Positions 5,102-13,452 are shown, counted from the stretch's first letter. The stretch: 17,035 bases of DNA from XYB1-FULL-44-23 sp964441445 (GCA_964441445.1 CAYTYO010000015.1:1-17035); one strand, 5' to 3'. The notes: a model not told the origin generated them from the sequence alone. Numbers and translations: made by a program.

Positions 5102-7447
5102 ATGAGATTAAAATTTAAGGCGGTTGGGATGACAGTCTTAGGACTGGTGGTTGGGATGGGTATTTTAGCCTTCAGGACAGTGTCTCCCATATCGGCGCAG
5201 TCGTCCGAGATACGAATGGCGGTAATGAGTGATAGTTCATCGGATGAATATAGGGCAGATGATAACCGAGCGGGCGGAACACAATATGCGACAACAACTT
5301 TAGCCTGGACAGAACTATTACATCGTTTCCGGATTTATAATTTCGGGATATGGGGAACGCGGTCTGAGCCACGAAGAAGCGGGTATGAATACAATTGGGC
5401 ACGGACCGGAGCTGAAGCGGCGGATGTGGTGTCGAGCGGCCAACATAACGGAATTGCGTCTCAAATAGCGGCGGGTCAGATAGACGTAGTTTATTTCCAG
5501 ATTGGGAATAACGATTTTGCATATTATCGTGATGCGGCGGATATTTACAGTGGAGCAATTTCCGGCGCTAGTTTGGATTACAAATTAAATACGTACGTGA
5601 CCAATGTCAGGACGGCACTGGATCGGGTTCTGTCGGGTAATAGTGTGAGAGTTTTGTTGGGAACAGTTGCCGATCCCGGGCTTAGCCCTTATTGGCAAGC
5701 GCAATTTCCGGATAGCTCAAGAAGGCAGCTGGTCACCAATGCGATTGCGAGAGTGAATACGGAAATAAGGGCCATGGCTAATACCAGGTCGAGGGTGAGA
5801 ATTTTTGATCAGGAAGTATTTGCACGGACATTGTTAGGGAGAGCGGATGCTAATGGTAACTTGACTGTCGGTGGAGAACGAATCTCTTTGGTTGTAAACG
5901 GGGACGAACCTCATCATGTGATTATCGGCGATAATATTCATGGGGGAACGGTAATGGAAGGATTGTTTGCTAACGCCGTTATACAAGAGATGAACGCACT
6001 GCTGGGGGTGTCGGTACCGATATTTACAGATGAAGAAATCTTATTCAATGCCGGCATTAATACTACTGGAACGACACCTACTCCCACACCTCGACCAACT
6101 GCAACACCTACTCCCAGACCTACAGCTACTCCGACCCCCCGACCAACTGCCACTCCTACCCCCCGACCAACCGCAACACCAACACCTAGACCTACGGCTA
6201 CTCCCACACCAAGACCAACTGCTACCCCTACTCCGAGACCAGGTATTACTCCGACACTTACGCCTAGGCCACAACCTACGGCTACTCCCACACCAAGACC
6301 AACCGCAACTCCGACACCAAGACCTACAGCTACTCCCACACCTCGACCAACTGCAACACCTACTCCCAGACCAGGTATTACTCCGACACTTACGCCTAGG
6401 CCACAACCATCGGCAACCCCGATTCCACAACCTACAGCTACTAGGGTTCCGGTACCTACACCTACCCCAATAGCAGGCGAACTTGCCGCAACATTTCAAA
6501 TTAGCAGTTCCTCAGGGGACGCATACCAAGATGGTTCTGCTGGATCAGTGACCAGTTCCACCTTTTTTGTCGGTGGCAATTCGCAATACTTTTCGGGAAT
6601 GAGGTTCGATAAAGTGACTGTTCCCCGATCTGCAACAGTTAAAGAGGCCTACATTGAGGTATATGTGCCCAGTGATACGTGGATTACCACGAGTTATCAG
6701 ATGTACGCACATGCGAGCGGTAATAGTCCGGTATTTTCGACAGGTTCGATGCCCGGAACACGCCAAGGAACAGTTTCCAGAGTTTTCCACACCTCAAATA
6801 CGTCATGGGCAGGGGGAACGTGGCAGAGGCTACAGGCTTTGACCGGACCAATTCAAGAAGTAGTCAGCAGGTCCGACTGGGTATCTGGAAATGCTTTAGC
6901 TGTGATTGTACAAGGAGATGGTTCGATTTATGCGCGTAAGTCAGTTAGGGCGTATGACGGCGGAGCAAGTTACGCACCCAGGTTGGTTGTGAGATATGCT
7001 GGTGCTCCGCTGGCAACTCCAACCCCTGTACCACTACCTACATCCATTATTTGGCCGACACCTACCTTAATGCCGACGCAGCCGCCGGGGCAGCAGAAAA
7101 CTATTCGAATAGTTTCCAGAAGGAATAGCGCTTCTCAGTCATACGTCATTTTTGATGGGATTATTGAAAACGGCCAGAATTTAACAGATGTATCTTCGAA
7201 TAGGTTTGTATATTCGACTGGGTGGATATACCTGAACAGTTTCGGAAGCGGGGACTCAGAGTTTAGATATACAACGCAGGACAGAAGCGCAATTACCTTT
7301 ACCACTAATGCCGGTTTCCTGGAGATTATGACAGCGCAACATCAATTAACGGGAAGTTTTGATGTATACGTAAATGGGGTTTTGAAACTGTCGTACAATT
7401 CAAATTCAGCCACATTTGGTTATGTAAGGGTTCCGGTTCCGCTTTGA
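5102..7447 (+). CDS. Secreted multidomain SGNH hydrolase-like protein
   Basis: A 781-residue exported protein. A signal peptide spans about 1-32 (basic start, hydrophobic core, cleavage near ISA-QS). The SGNH/GDSL hydrolase domain (about 36-310) shows block I as SDSSSDEY (43-50; S45 the likely nucleophile, with Ser replacing the usual first Gly), block II NFGIWG (80-85), block III GNND (135-138) and block V DNIH (277-280). Residues 326-457 are a low-complexity linker of TPTPRPTA repeats. A beta-rich domain (about 460-633), resembling DNRLRE/CBM96-type modules, a second Pro/Thr linker (634-665) and a final ~115-residue domain of unknown type follow. There is no sortase motif or C-terminal anchor, so it is probably released or held noncovalently. 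A likely role is ester hydrolysis on surface or external glycans; the substrate is unknown. A purine-rich AGGAAGAGAG (5086-5095) precedes ATG 5102. Confidence 0.8.
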   Translation: MRLKFKAVGMTVLGLVVGMGILAFRTVSPISAQSSEIRMAVMSDSSSDEYRADDNRAGGTQYATTTLAWTELLHRFRIYNFGIWGTRSEPRRSGYEYNWARTGAEAADVVSSGQHNGIASQIAAGQIDVVYFQIGNNDFAYYRDAADIYSGAISGASLDYKLNTYVTNVRTALDRVLSGNSVRVLLGTVADPGLSPYWQAQFPDSSRRQLVTNAIARVNTEIRAMANTRSRVRIFDQEVFARTLLGRADANGNLTVGGERISLVVNGDEPHHVIIGDNIHGGTVMEGLFANAVIQEMNALLGVSVPIFTDEEILFNAGINTTGTTPTPTPRPTATPTPRPTATPTPRPTATPTPRPTATPTPRPTATPTPRPTATPTPRPGITPTLTPRPQPTATPTPRPTATPTPRPTATPTPRPTATPTPRPGITPTLTPRPQPSATPIPQPTATRVPVPTPTPIAGELAATFQISSSSGDAYQDGSAGSVTSSTFFVGGNSQYFSGMRFDKVTVPRSATVKEAYIEVYVPSDTWITTSYQMYAHASGNSPVFSTGSMPGTRQGTVSRVFHTSNTSWAGGTWQRLQALTGPIQEVVSRSDWVSGNALAVIVQGDGSIYARKSVRAYDGGASYAPRLVVRYAGAPLATPTPVPLPTSIIWPTPTLMPTQPPGQQKTIRIVSRRNSASQSYVIFDGIIENGQNLTDVSSNRFVYSTGWIYLNSFGSGDSEFRYTTQDRSAITFTTNAGFLEIMTAQHQLTGSFDVYVNGVLKLSYNSNSATFGYVRVPVPL
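6077..6473 (+). repeat. Thr-Pro-Arg coding repeats
   Basis: Tandem 24-nt units code for TPTPRPTA, with 11 TPTPRP copies in two blocks of seven and four. Each block ends in GITPTLTPRPQP. A 41-bp stretch is identical at 6236-6276 and 6368-6408, offset by 132 nt. Other units vary at synonymous third positions (cct/ccc/cca/ccg, act/aca). The region encodes an extended, probably O-glycosylation-prone linker between the hydrolase and beta domains. Confidence 0.9.
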
Positions 7448-7472
7448 TGCACTTAGTAGAAAATTTTAAGAC

Positions 7473-7577
7473 ATGATTCTTCCGGTGGTGCTGGTGATCG
7501 CAGCAGGATTAGCGAGGCTAGGGAAGGTGGTGGAGTGTTGGGGATGTGGGGCAGATATCGGGAGGGACGGACTGTAA
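7473..7577 (+). pseudogene. 5' fragment of the broken GT-C gene
   Basis: ATG 7473 opens 34 codons, a hydrophobic segment (MILPVVLVIAAGLA) followed by GRDGL, and then TAA at 7575-7577. It is in the same frame as the long ORF that starts right after the stop. Read through, the junction GRDGL-stop-LNWIINTAG resembles the first external loop of GT-C/YfhO-like membrane proteins, where an acidic residue precedes an LN-W pattern. The fragment therefore probably supplies the missing first helix and loop aspartate. An upstream in-frame TAA at 7467 fixes the start. A CAA to TAA change or a consensus error would explain it. Confidence 0.5.
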
Positions 7578-9041
7578 TTGAATTGGATTATTAATACGGC
7601 GGGAGAAAATTTGTACGGGTTACATTCGGGGGGGTGGGGACAGATATTCGACGGGAGTATTTTTTACCCATATAAAAATGTTTTGGCCTATTCTGACATG
7701 TATTTTTTATCAGCGGCATGGAGTTATCCCTGGAGTAAAGTACTGCACAATCCGGCTTTAGTGTCAGGTTTAGTGTTGATTGTCGGACAGATAATGACCA
7801 TGTTAATGAGTTATGTGTGGTGGAAGAAAATTTCAGGAAACAGGTGGGCAGCGGCGATTATGACAACCGCTTTCGGGGTTTCGCAGATACGACTGCATTA
7901 TCAAGTGCATTTGCAGATGTGGAGTATGCAATATCTGCTACTGGGATTGTGGTGGATATATAACTGGATAGCAGATAAAAAAAGCTGGAAGCTGTATGCC
8001 GGTACAGCGATGTTGGCACTACAAGTGTGGGAAAGTTTGCTGCCGGTGTTTTTTGGGGCAATGGTGGTGGCTGTTTGGATGTGGGTTTATAAGAACGAGT
8101 TTTGGGCGGAAAGGAAAAAGCTATTTGGTGCGGTTGCGCTAGGTGTGGTAATTGCGGCAGCTCCGTTGGCCGCATATTGGGGAGTGGCACGAGAATTCAA
8201 CTACCAACGATCTGTCAGGGATGCGGCTCATGACGGAATGTCCGTGGATGAATTATGGGAAAGGTTTGCCAGCCCGGGAATATTTTTAGTCGCAGCGGCG
8301 GTTTTTTTATTAACAGTCAGAAAGAAAATACCTTGGGTAAAAAGCAAAGAGGTGAGGTGGTTAATTATAGTGGTTATAGTAAGTTTGGTTATGGCACTTG
8401 GCCCGGTGTTAAAGTTTGACGGGAAGACGGTGAAGTTTTTTGACACATGGTTTGTGCCGTTACCATATGCGGCAGCGTATTACACCATTCCCGGGTTCGG
8501 GGCATTGAGAACTCCATCGAGGTGGGTGTGGATGTTTGCCTGGTCCTTATCCGGAGTAACGGCAATAGGATTAGCGCGGCTCTTATCTGTGACAAAAAAC
8601 CATTACCCAGTAAAGGTTATTAGCCTTATGTTATTTGTTTTTTTGGCCGGAACGAGTATTAAAGATGTTCGTCGCTTGCCCGACTTTTACACCAGTCCAA
8701 AGGTGTATCAATGGATAAGCCAACAGCCCGGTGAGGTTGTCGTCGAATTACCGCTGGTTAATAATGACTCACAAACTGAGGCAATGCAGTATTTATTAAT
8801 GTCAGACAAAAAGTTGATGAACGGTTATTCGGGATTTTTCCCCCCAGAAAGAGCTAAGTGGGGAGAGTTGCTTAACAGCAACTTTCCCAACCCTAAAGCG
8901 ATCGAAGAATTGCGGATTGCCGATGTAGACTGGGTGGTAATTAATAAATCAAAAATGTTTATTCCGAATGCAGGCATTTATTCGCCCGATATTAGATATG
9001 ACGATCAAGACTGGATGGCCGTGATGATTGGGCAAGAATGA
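7578..9041 (+). CDS. GT-C-like membrane protein, N-terminally interrupted
   Basis: A polytopic membrane protein of 487 residues if started at TTG 7578. FDGSIFYPYKNVLAYSD matches the external-loop motif of a widespread GT-C-type family of lipid-linked sugar transferases. About ten hydrophobic segments follow, then a soluble tail with VVVELPLVNNDSQTEAMQYL and NGYSGFFPPERAKW. Started here, it lacks the usual first helix and acidic loop residue, which are encoded just upstream behind an in-frame TAA (7575). GGAGGG at 7561-7566, 11-12 nt before the TTG, could allow reinitiation, so a shortened product is possible. The ATGA overlap with the DUF4012 gene and the otherwise open frame argue for recent loss or a sequencing error, not old decay. 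The sugar donor and acceptor are unknown. Confidence 0.7.
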   Translation: MNWIINTAGENLYGLHSGGWGQIFDGSIFYPYKNVLAYSDMYFLSAAWSYPWSKVLHNPALVSGLVLIVGQIMTMLMSYVWWKKISGNRWAAAIMTTAFGVSQIRLHYQVHLQMWSMQYLLLGLWWIYNWIADKKSWKLYAGTAMLALQVWESLLPVFFGAMVVAVWMWVYKNEFWAERKKLFGAVALGVVIAAAPLAAYWGVAREFNYQRSVRDAAHDGMSVDELWERFASPGIFLVAAAVFLLTVRKKIPWVKSKEVRWLIIVVIVSLVMALGPVLKFDGKTVKFFDTWFVPLPYAAAYYTIPGFGALRTPSRWVWMFAWSLSGVTAIGLARLLSVTKNHYPVKVISLMLFVFLAGTSIKDVRRLPDFYTSPKVYQWISQQPGEVVVELPLVNNDSQTEAMQYLLMSDKKLMNGYSGFFPPERAKWGELLNSNFPNPKAIEELRIADVDWVVINKSKMFIPNAGIYSPDIRYDDQDWMAVMIGQE

Positions 9042-10465
9042 TTAATAAAAAACAAATATTGGGGATTGCCGCGACAGGTGTTCTTTTGGCGGCGGCAACA
9101 GTCGGCGGGTGCGGGTATGCGGGGTTAAAGTTGGGGTTGGCGGTATTGGATAACCGGGCGGATCTATTTGCTAAGAGATATCCGGTGGTGGCGTGGTGCG
9201 GGAACGGATTACCGTTTGTAGCCGATTTGCCGGAAATACTGAACAGAACATACTTAGTCTTGCTGCAAAACAGCAATGAGTTGAGAGCAACAGGCGGATT
9301 TGCGGGAAGTTTTGCAAAGTTGGAGTTTGTTAAGGGCGGATTAAAAAATGTTACGGTGCAGGATATTTATGAACCGGACGGAAAACTTGTTGGGCATGTT
9401 GAACCACCATATCCAATACAAGAGGCGTTTGGCCAGGGATGGTGGAAACTGCGGGATGCAAACTGGGATGTGGACTTTGCGTCGGCTGCCGCAACAGTAA
9501 GTTGGTTTATGGAACAAGGAGGTGAAAATAAGGTAGACGGAGTGGGGGCAGTGAATTTGGGATTGATTAAAAAATGGATTTCGGTTTTCGGAACCGTTGA
9601 AGTAATTACTTTTAATGAGAAGGTAACGGAAGAAAATCTGTATTCGCTGGCACAAACATATGCGGAAACACGAACGGAGGGGGAGAAGACAGAAAAAAGA
9701 GAATTTTTGGGGGCATTGGGAGCTGCTTTACAGACAAGAACCAGAACAGCTTCAATGCGAGAGATGGCAGCTTTGGGAAAGCTGATTTATGATCAGCTGA
9801 ATAATAAACAAATACTGATTTGGGCAGCCGACCCGAAGATACAAAAAGAGATAGAGGGCAGGCGATGGGATGGTGGTTTGACATCAGATTGGTCCGGAGC
9901 CGGCGACTATATATATGTAGTGGACAGTAATTTGGGAGCAAACAAGTCAGATTGCTGTATAGAACGGACGCTGAGGCAGGAAGTAAAAAAGCAGGGTGAC
10001 GGAGTGATTACGACTTTAAAGATAGGGCGAAAGAATAATAATGAATTTAAAGTGCCGCAGCCACCTTTGACCTGGGGCGGACAGTATGTGGATTATCTAA
10101 GAGTGGTTATTCCAAAATCAGCGGTGGAACCTAGAACCGTAAAAGTCGACGGAAAGGAGTTAAAGCTGGGTGAGTTTGATGACCAACCGGTTTCGTTGCG
10201 ACAGGGAAGAAGCAGCGACAAATATGCGATTGAAGAAAGAGACAATTTTTTAATTCTAGGATTTTGGTTGACGGTAGAAGCCGGGGAAACGGGAGAAGCA
10301 GAGTTAACTTTCACCAGCCGAAGAAGTCCAGATTACAGATATGAAGTGTTTGTAAAACGACAACCCGGAGTGGAGAAGTTCAGGTATGTACTTAATCTTA
10401 ACGGGCAGGAAAAAGTAAAAGAAGATTTAAGTGAGGACAAACAGTTTAAGGTGAAATGGAAGTAA
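9038..10465 (+). CDS. DUF4012 membrane-anchored protein
   Basis: A 475-residue protein with an N-terminal signal anchor (about 6-29) and a large external domain. YLVLLQNSNELRATGGFAGS (72-91), VQDIY (107-111), LVGHVEPPYPI (117-127) and the later LRDANWDVDF are hallmark DUF4012 segments. The family is frequent in Patescibacteria and in Gram-positive surface-polysaccharide loci; its biochemical role is not established. GGC at the end of the hydrophobic stretch (23-25) could be a weak lipobox, but a retained anchor is equally likely. The ATGA overlap (9038-9041) with the preceding GT-C gene points to co-translation and a shared pathway, probably glycan transfer or attachment at the cell surface. 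Confidence 0.85.
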   Translation: MINKKQILGIAATGVLLAAATVGGCGYAGLKLGLAVLDNRADLFAKRYPVVAWCGNGLPFVADLPEILNRTYLVLLQNSNELRATGGFAGSFAKLEFVKGGLKNVTVQDIYEPDGKLVGHVEPPYPIQEAFGQGWWKLRDANWDVDFASAAATVSWFMEQGGENKVDGVGAVNLGLIKKWISVFGTVEVITFNEKVTEENLYSLAQTYAETRTEGEKTEKREFLGALGAALQTRTRTASMREMAALGKLIYDQLNNKQILIWAADPKIQKEIEGRRWDGGLTSDWSGAGDYIYVVDSNLGANKSDCCIERTLRQEVKKQGDGVITTLKIGRKNNNEFKVPQPPLTWGGQYVDYLRVVIPKSAVEPRTVKVDGKELKLGEFDDQPVSLRQGRSSDKYAIEERDNFLILGFWLTVEAGETGEAELTFTSRRSPDYRYEVFVKRQPGVEKFRYVLNLNGQEKVKEDLSEDKQFKVKWK

Positions 10466-10486
10466 GCTTTTTGCGAGAGCAGCTTG

Positions 10487-10495
10487 TGATATCAT
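10487..10495 (+). promoter_or_regulatory. Extended -10 promoter for dnaG
   Basis: TGATATCAT is a TGn-extended -10 (TATCAT at 10490-10495), ending 10 nt before ATG 10506. A TTGCGA at 10471 is too close to act as -35. The predicted leader is only a few nucleotides, although GGGGAG at 10497-10502 could serve as a short-spaced ribosome site if transcription starts further upstream. Confidence 0.4.
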
Positions 10496-10505
10496 CGGGG
10501 AGAGT

Positions 10506-12245
10506 ATGGATCAGATAGAAGAAATTAAGGCGAAGGTGGATGTGGTGCAGCTGGTGGGAGAATATGTAAAACTAACCAAAGCGGGAAGGAATTATAAGGG
10601 ATTGTGCCCATTCCATGGGGAAAAAACACCTTCGTTCATGGTCAATCCCGAACTGCAGATTTATAAATGTTTCGGATGCGGGGAGGGGGGAGATGTATAC
10701 CAGTTTGTGCAAAAAATGGAGGGAGTGGAGTTCGGGGAGGCACTGAAAATATTGGCTAAAAGGGCCGGAGTGACGTTGTCGAGTTATGTTCCAAGCAAGC
10801 GCGAGCAGGAGCGGGAAAAATTACTGCAGGCCAACCACCTGGCCGCGGATTATTATCAATACCTACTAACGAAGCACGAATTGGGTAATGAAGCGAAAAA
10901 GTATTTGGCTAAAAGGGGAATAAGTGATGAGTTAGTGGTGCGATACCGGCTGGGGTTTGCACCGGACGGGTGGGATTACCTGATTAAGTTTTTGGGGGAT
11001 AAAAAAGGATTTACATTGACGGAATTGGAACGGGCGGGTTTGGTGGTTGCGGGTAAGGGGTATGACCGCTTCCGCAACCGGATAATGTTTCCACTGTGCA
11101 ATCATCGGGGGCAAGCTGTCGGGTTTGCCGGCCGGGTGATGCCGGGGGCGGATGAAAAATCCGGGGGTAAATACGTAAATACGCCGGAGACAGAGCTGTA
11201 CCACAAGGGCGACCTGCTGTACGGACTGGACCTGAATAAAGCGCAGATTAAAAGCACCGGATTTGCGGTGATTGTGGAGGGGGAGCTGGATTCGATGGCC
11301 AGTTTTCAGGCGGGAGTTGAGAATGTGGTGGCGATTAAGGGCTCGGCTTTAACCGGGCGACAGGTGGAACTTCTTAAGAGATATACGGATACGATAGTTC
11401 TGGCGCTCGACGCTGATTTGGCCGGGGATATGGCGGCAAGAAGAGGGATCGAAATGGCTGAAAAAGCCGGGATGATAATTAAAGTAGTCGAGAGCGGTTC
11501 CATCAAGGTTAACCCGAAAAAATATAAAGATCCGGGAGAGTGGGCGATCGGGGATCCCGAGGGTTGGAAACGGGGAGTGGAGGAAGCGGTCGGAATATAT
11601 GATTTCTATATCAGTTCAGCCGTGGAGCGGTACGGGTTGGAAGCGACAGGGAAGTCGAGGATAGGGAAAGAACTGCTGCCTTTATGGGCGCGGATAGAGG
11701 ACGAAATAACTAAAGGGCATTATGTGAAGAAATTAGCGGAAATACTGGGGGTGATGGAGGAGGATGTGCGGAAGCAAATGAATAAATTACAAATAAAAGG
11801 CGGGGCAGCGGAGTCGGTGACGAGCGAAAAAGAGGAAAAGATAAAAAGAACCAGAAAAGATGTATTGGAAGAGTACACAGTGGGATTGGCGTTGAGAAAC
11901 AATTTGTTGGGGGCACTTACCGACACCCAGATTGCCGGTTTTTTCGGGAACGGTTTTTGGGGCCGGATAGTAACAGACATACGGACGATGTGGGACGGAA
12001 AGATGACAGTGAGGGAGGTAATTAATGCCCTGAAACCGGAGTTGCGGAACGGGGTGGAAGAGCAGCTTTTAGTTGAGGAAGAGTTAGCACCGGAAGAGGC
12101 GGAAAAGGAATGGAGATCAACATTGGTGCAACTGGAAGCTGAGGCGGTGCGGGCGCAATTGACGGCTTTGTTGGGGCTGACCGGGAAGGAAGAGGAAGTG
12201 GGAAAGCTGGTTTTCCGGCTAAATGAGTTGACTCGGGGCCGATAA
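10506..12245 (+). CDS. dnaG: DNA primase DnaG
   Basis: A 579-residue primase, normal length, which makes RNA primers at the replication fork with the DnaB helicase. The CHC2 zinc-binding domain is at the N terminus: C34, H37, C55 and C58 in GLCPFHGEKTPSF and YKCFGCGEGGD. The catalytic core holds RFRNRIMFPL and GFAGR. Toprim metal ligands are intact: E258 in VEGELD (usual form EGYMD) and D302/D304 in DADLAG (usual form DGDxAG). The C-terminal ~170 residues are charged and helical, in the place of the helicase-interaction domain, and too diverged to define in detail. The coding end carries the rpoD promoter -35. dnaG next to rpoD is the conserved core of the bacterial macromolecular-synthesis arrangement; rpsU is not present here. 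Confidence 0.97.
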   Translation: MDQIEEIKAKVDVVQLVGEYVKLTKAGRNYKGLCPFHGEKTPSFMVNPELQIYKCFGCGEGGDVYQFVQKMEGVEFGEALKILAKRAGVTLSSYVPSKREQEREKLLQANHLAADYYQYLLTKHELGNEAKKYLAKRGISDELVVRYRLGFAPDGWDYLIKFLGDKKGFTLTELERAGLVVAGKGYDRFRNRIMFPLCNHRGQAVGFAGRVMPGADEKSGGKYVNTPETELYHKGDLLYGLDLNKAQIKSTGFAVIVEGELDSMASFQAGVENVVAIKGSALTGRQVELLKRYTDTIVLALDADLAGDMAARRGIEMAEKAGMIIKVVESGSIKVNPKKYKDPGEWAIGDPEGWKRGVEEAVGIYDFYISSAVERYGLEATGKSRIGKELLPLWARIEDEITKGHYVKKLAEILGVMEEDVRKQMNKLQIKGGAAESVTSEKEEKIKRTRKDVLEEYTVGLALRNNLLGALTDTQIAGFFGNGFWGRIVTDIRTMWDGKMTVREVINALKPELRNGVEEQLLVEEELAPEEAEKEWRSTLVQLEAEAVRAQLTALLGLTGKEEEVGKLVFRLNELTRGR

Positions 12246-12256
12246 TACGGTATATT
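12228..12256 (+). promoter_or_regulatory. rpoD promoter TTGACT-17-TATATT
   Basis: -35 TTGACT (12228-12233), inside the dnaG 3' end, and -10 TATATT (12251-12256) are separated by exactly 17 nt. This is the best sigma-70-type match in the window. The start would be near 12263, giving a leader of about 72 nt before ATG 12335. Confidence 0.65.
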
Positions 12257-12272
12257 TTGCACTCAGTTGGAC

Positions 12273-12313
12273 CTGACGGCCTCGCAGCTTTTTTAATTGA
12301 ACCTGCTTCGAGG
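12273..12313 (+). promoter_or_regulatory. Possible attenuator in the rpoD leader
   Basis: Two mutually exclusive hairpins can be drawn. One is CTG-A-CG (12273-12278) with CGCAG (12283-12287), loop GCCT, followed after one C by six T (12289-12294), as in a weak intrinsic terminator. The other is CCTCG-C-AGC (12280-12288) with GCT-T-CGAGG (12305-12313), eight pairs and one mismatch, which would break the first. The terminator stem is short and bulged, so this is tentative. Confidence 0.25.
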
Positions 12314-12334
12314 ATTGACACAGGCCATTTTTAT

Positions 12335-13432
12335 ATGGCAAAGCAAGCAAAACTTTCAAGTGAAGCGACGAAGTTGTTGGTTAAGGGTAAACACCAGGGC
12401 TATTTAACTCTGGATGAGATCCTGAATTCGTATCCTGATGCCGAGGATAAGATCATAGAGCTGGATGAGTTGTTTGCTAAGCTGATTACGGCCAGCGTTG
12501 ATGTATTTGAAACAGTTGCCGAGACGGAAAATGAGGAGGATGAAAAGGCAGTAGCGGAATTGGAAAAGGAGATTGAAGCGTTGACCAAAGTTGAAGGGGT
12601 AATAACTACAGATCCGGTAAGGATGTATCTGCGGGAGATAGGGAAAATTCCGTTGCTGAAGTCAGCTGACGAAATTTCGCTGGCACAGAGAAATGAAAAA
12701 GGTGATCGGAAGGCAAAGAAGAAACTAACTGAAAGTAATTTGCGGTTGGTAGTGTCGATTGCAAAAAAGTATGTGATGAGGGGATTGTCTTTGCTCGATT
12801 TAATTCAGGAAGGTAATCAAGGGCTGATCAGAGCAGTAGAAAAATATGATTGGAGAAAAGGTTATAAGTTTTCCACATATGCGACATGGTGGATCAGACA
12901 GGCAATTACCCGGGCGATTGCTGATCAGGCAAGAACCATCAGAATTCCGGTGCACATGGTGGAAACGATAAATAAGCTAATCCGGACACAGAGACAGTTG
13001 ATGCAGAGCTTGGGACGCGAACCGACAGCCGAAGAGATTGCAACCACAATGGGCGAGATGACGGCTCACCGAGTGAGAGAGATATTAAAGATTGCCCAGG
13101 ATACGACATCCTTAGAAACACCTGTCGGGGATGAAGAAGATTCGATGTTGGGAGATTTTATAGCTGACACCTCGCAACCGTCACCGATTGAAGCGGCATC
13201 GCGCGAACTGTTGAAGGAAAATATAGAAGAGGTGTTGGCGACCCTGACAGATAGGGAAGCAAAGGTGCTGCGGATGAGGTTCGGGCTGGACGGTAAAAAC
13301 CCGATGACCTTGGAAGAGGTGGGGAAAGAGTTCGGGGTTACCCGGGAGAGGATCAGACAGATTGAGGCAAAGGCGTTGCGGAAACTGAAACATCCGTCAC
13401 GAAGGAAAAAACTGCAGGACTATCTGGAGTAA
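12335..13432 (+). CDS. rpoD: RNA polymerase housekeeping sigma factor
   Basis: A 365-residue sigma-70 group 1-type factor. A short region 1.1-like N terminus and an acidic Glu-rich linker lead to region 1.2 (DPVRMYLREIGKIPLL). Region 2 is nearly canonical (NLRLVVSIAKKYVMRGLSLL, LIQEGNQGLIRAVEKYDWRK, FSTYATWWIRQAITRAIADQ), including -10 recognition and melting residues. Regions 3 and 4 follow, ending in the -35-binding helix VTRERIRQIEAKALRKL. No large nonconserved insert is present, so it is shorter than the E. coli protein and similar to compact sigma-A types. ATG 12335 is chosen; the in-frame extension to TTG 12257 would begin at the -10 box. No Shine-Dalgarno motif precedes the ATG. Canonical DNA-contact helices agree with the TATAAT-type boxes found across the window. 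Confidence 0.96.
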   Translation: MAKQAKLSSEATKLLVKGKHQGYLTLDEILNSYPDAEDKIIELDELFAKLITASVDVFETVAETENEEDEKAVAELEKEIEALTKVEGVITTDPVRMYLREIGKIPLLKSADEISLAQRNEKGDRKAKKKLTESNLRLVVSIAKKYVMRGLSLLDLIQEGNQGLIRAVEKYDWRKGYKFSTYATWWIRQAITRAIADQARTIRIPVHMVETINKLIRTQRQLMQSLGREPTAEEIATTMGEMTAHRVREILKIAQDTTSLETPVGDEEDSMLGDFIADTSQPSPIEAASRELLKENIEEVLATLTDREAKVLRMRFGLDGKNPMTLEEVGKEFGVTRERIRQIEAKALRKLKHPSRRKKLQDYLE

Positions 13433-13452
13433 AGAGAATACAGATAGTGACA

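Noticed and set aside
6077..6473. Regular 24-nt repeats suggestive of a CRISPR or noncoding tandem array
   Set aside because: They have no unique spacers, are in frame inside a secreted protein, and vary at third codon positions as coding sequence does.
5938..6499. Long minus-strand ORFs opposite the Thr-Pro repeats (Gly-Val-rich and Arg/Ser/Cys-rich)
   Set aside because: They are only the antisense reading of the TPTPRPTA repeats and have no start signals or family motifs.
7575..7577. TAA read as a sense codon (alternative genetic code)
   Set aside because: TAA ends several complete conserved genes here (dnaG, rpoD and others) and TGA is also used as a stop, so recoding is not supported.
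12315..12320. Consensus TTGACA close to the rpoD start
   Set aside because: No -10 box lies at 16-18 nt; that spacing falls in the coding sequence. The upstream TTGACT-17-TATATT is a far better promoter.
12257..12334. N-terminal extension of RpoD from TTG 12257
   Set aside because: It would start directly at the -10 box, and the extra 26 residues are not sigma-like; ATG 12335 gives a normal N terminus.
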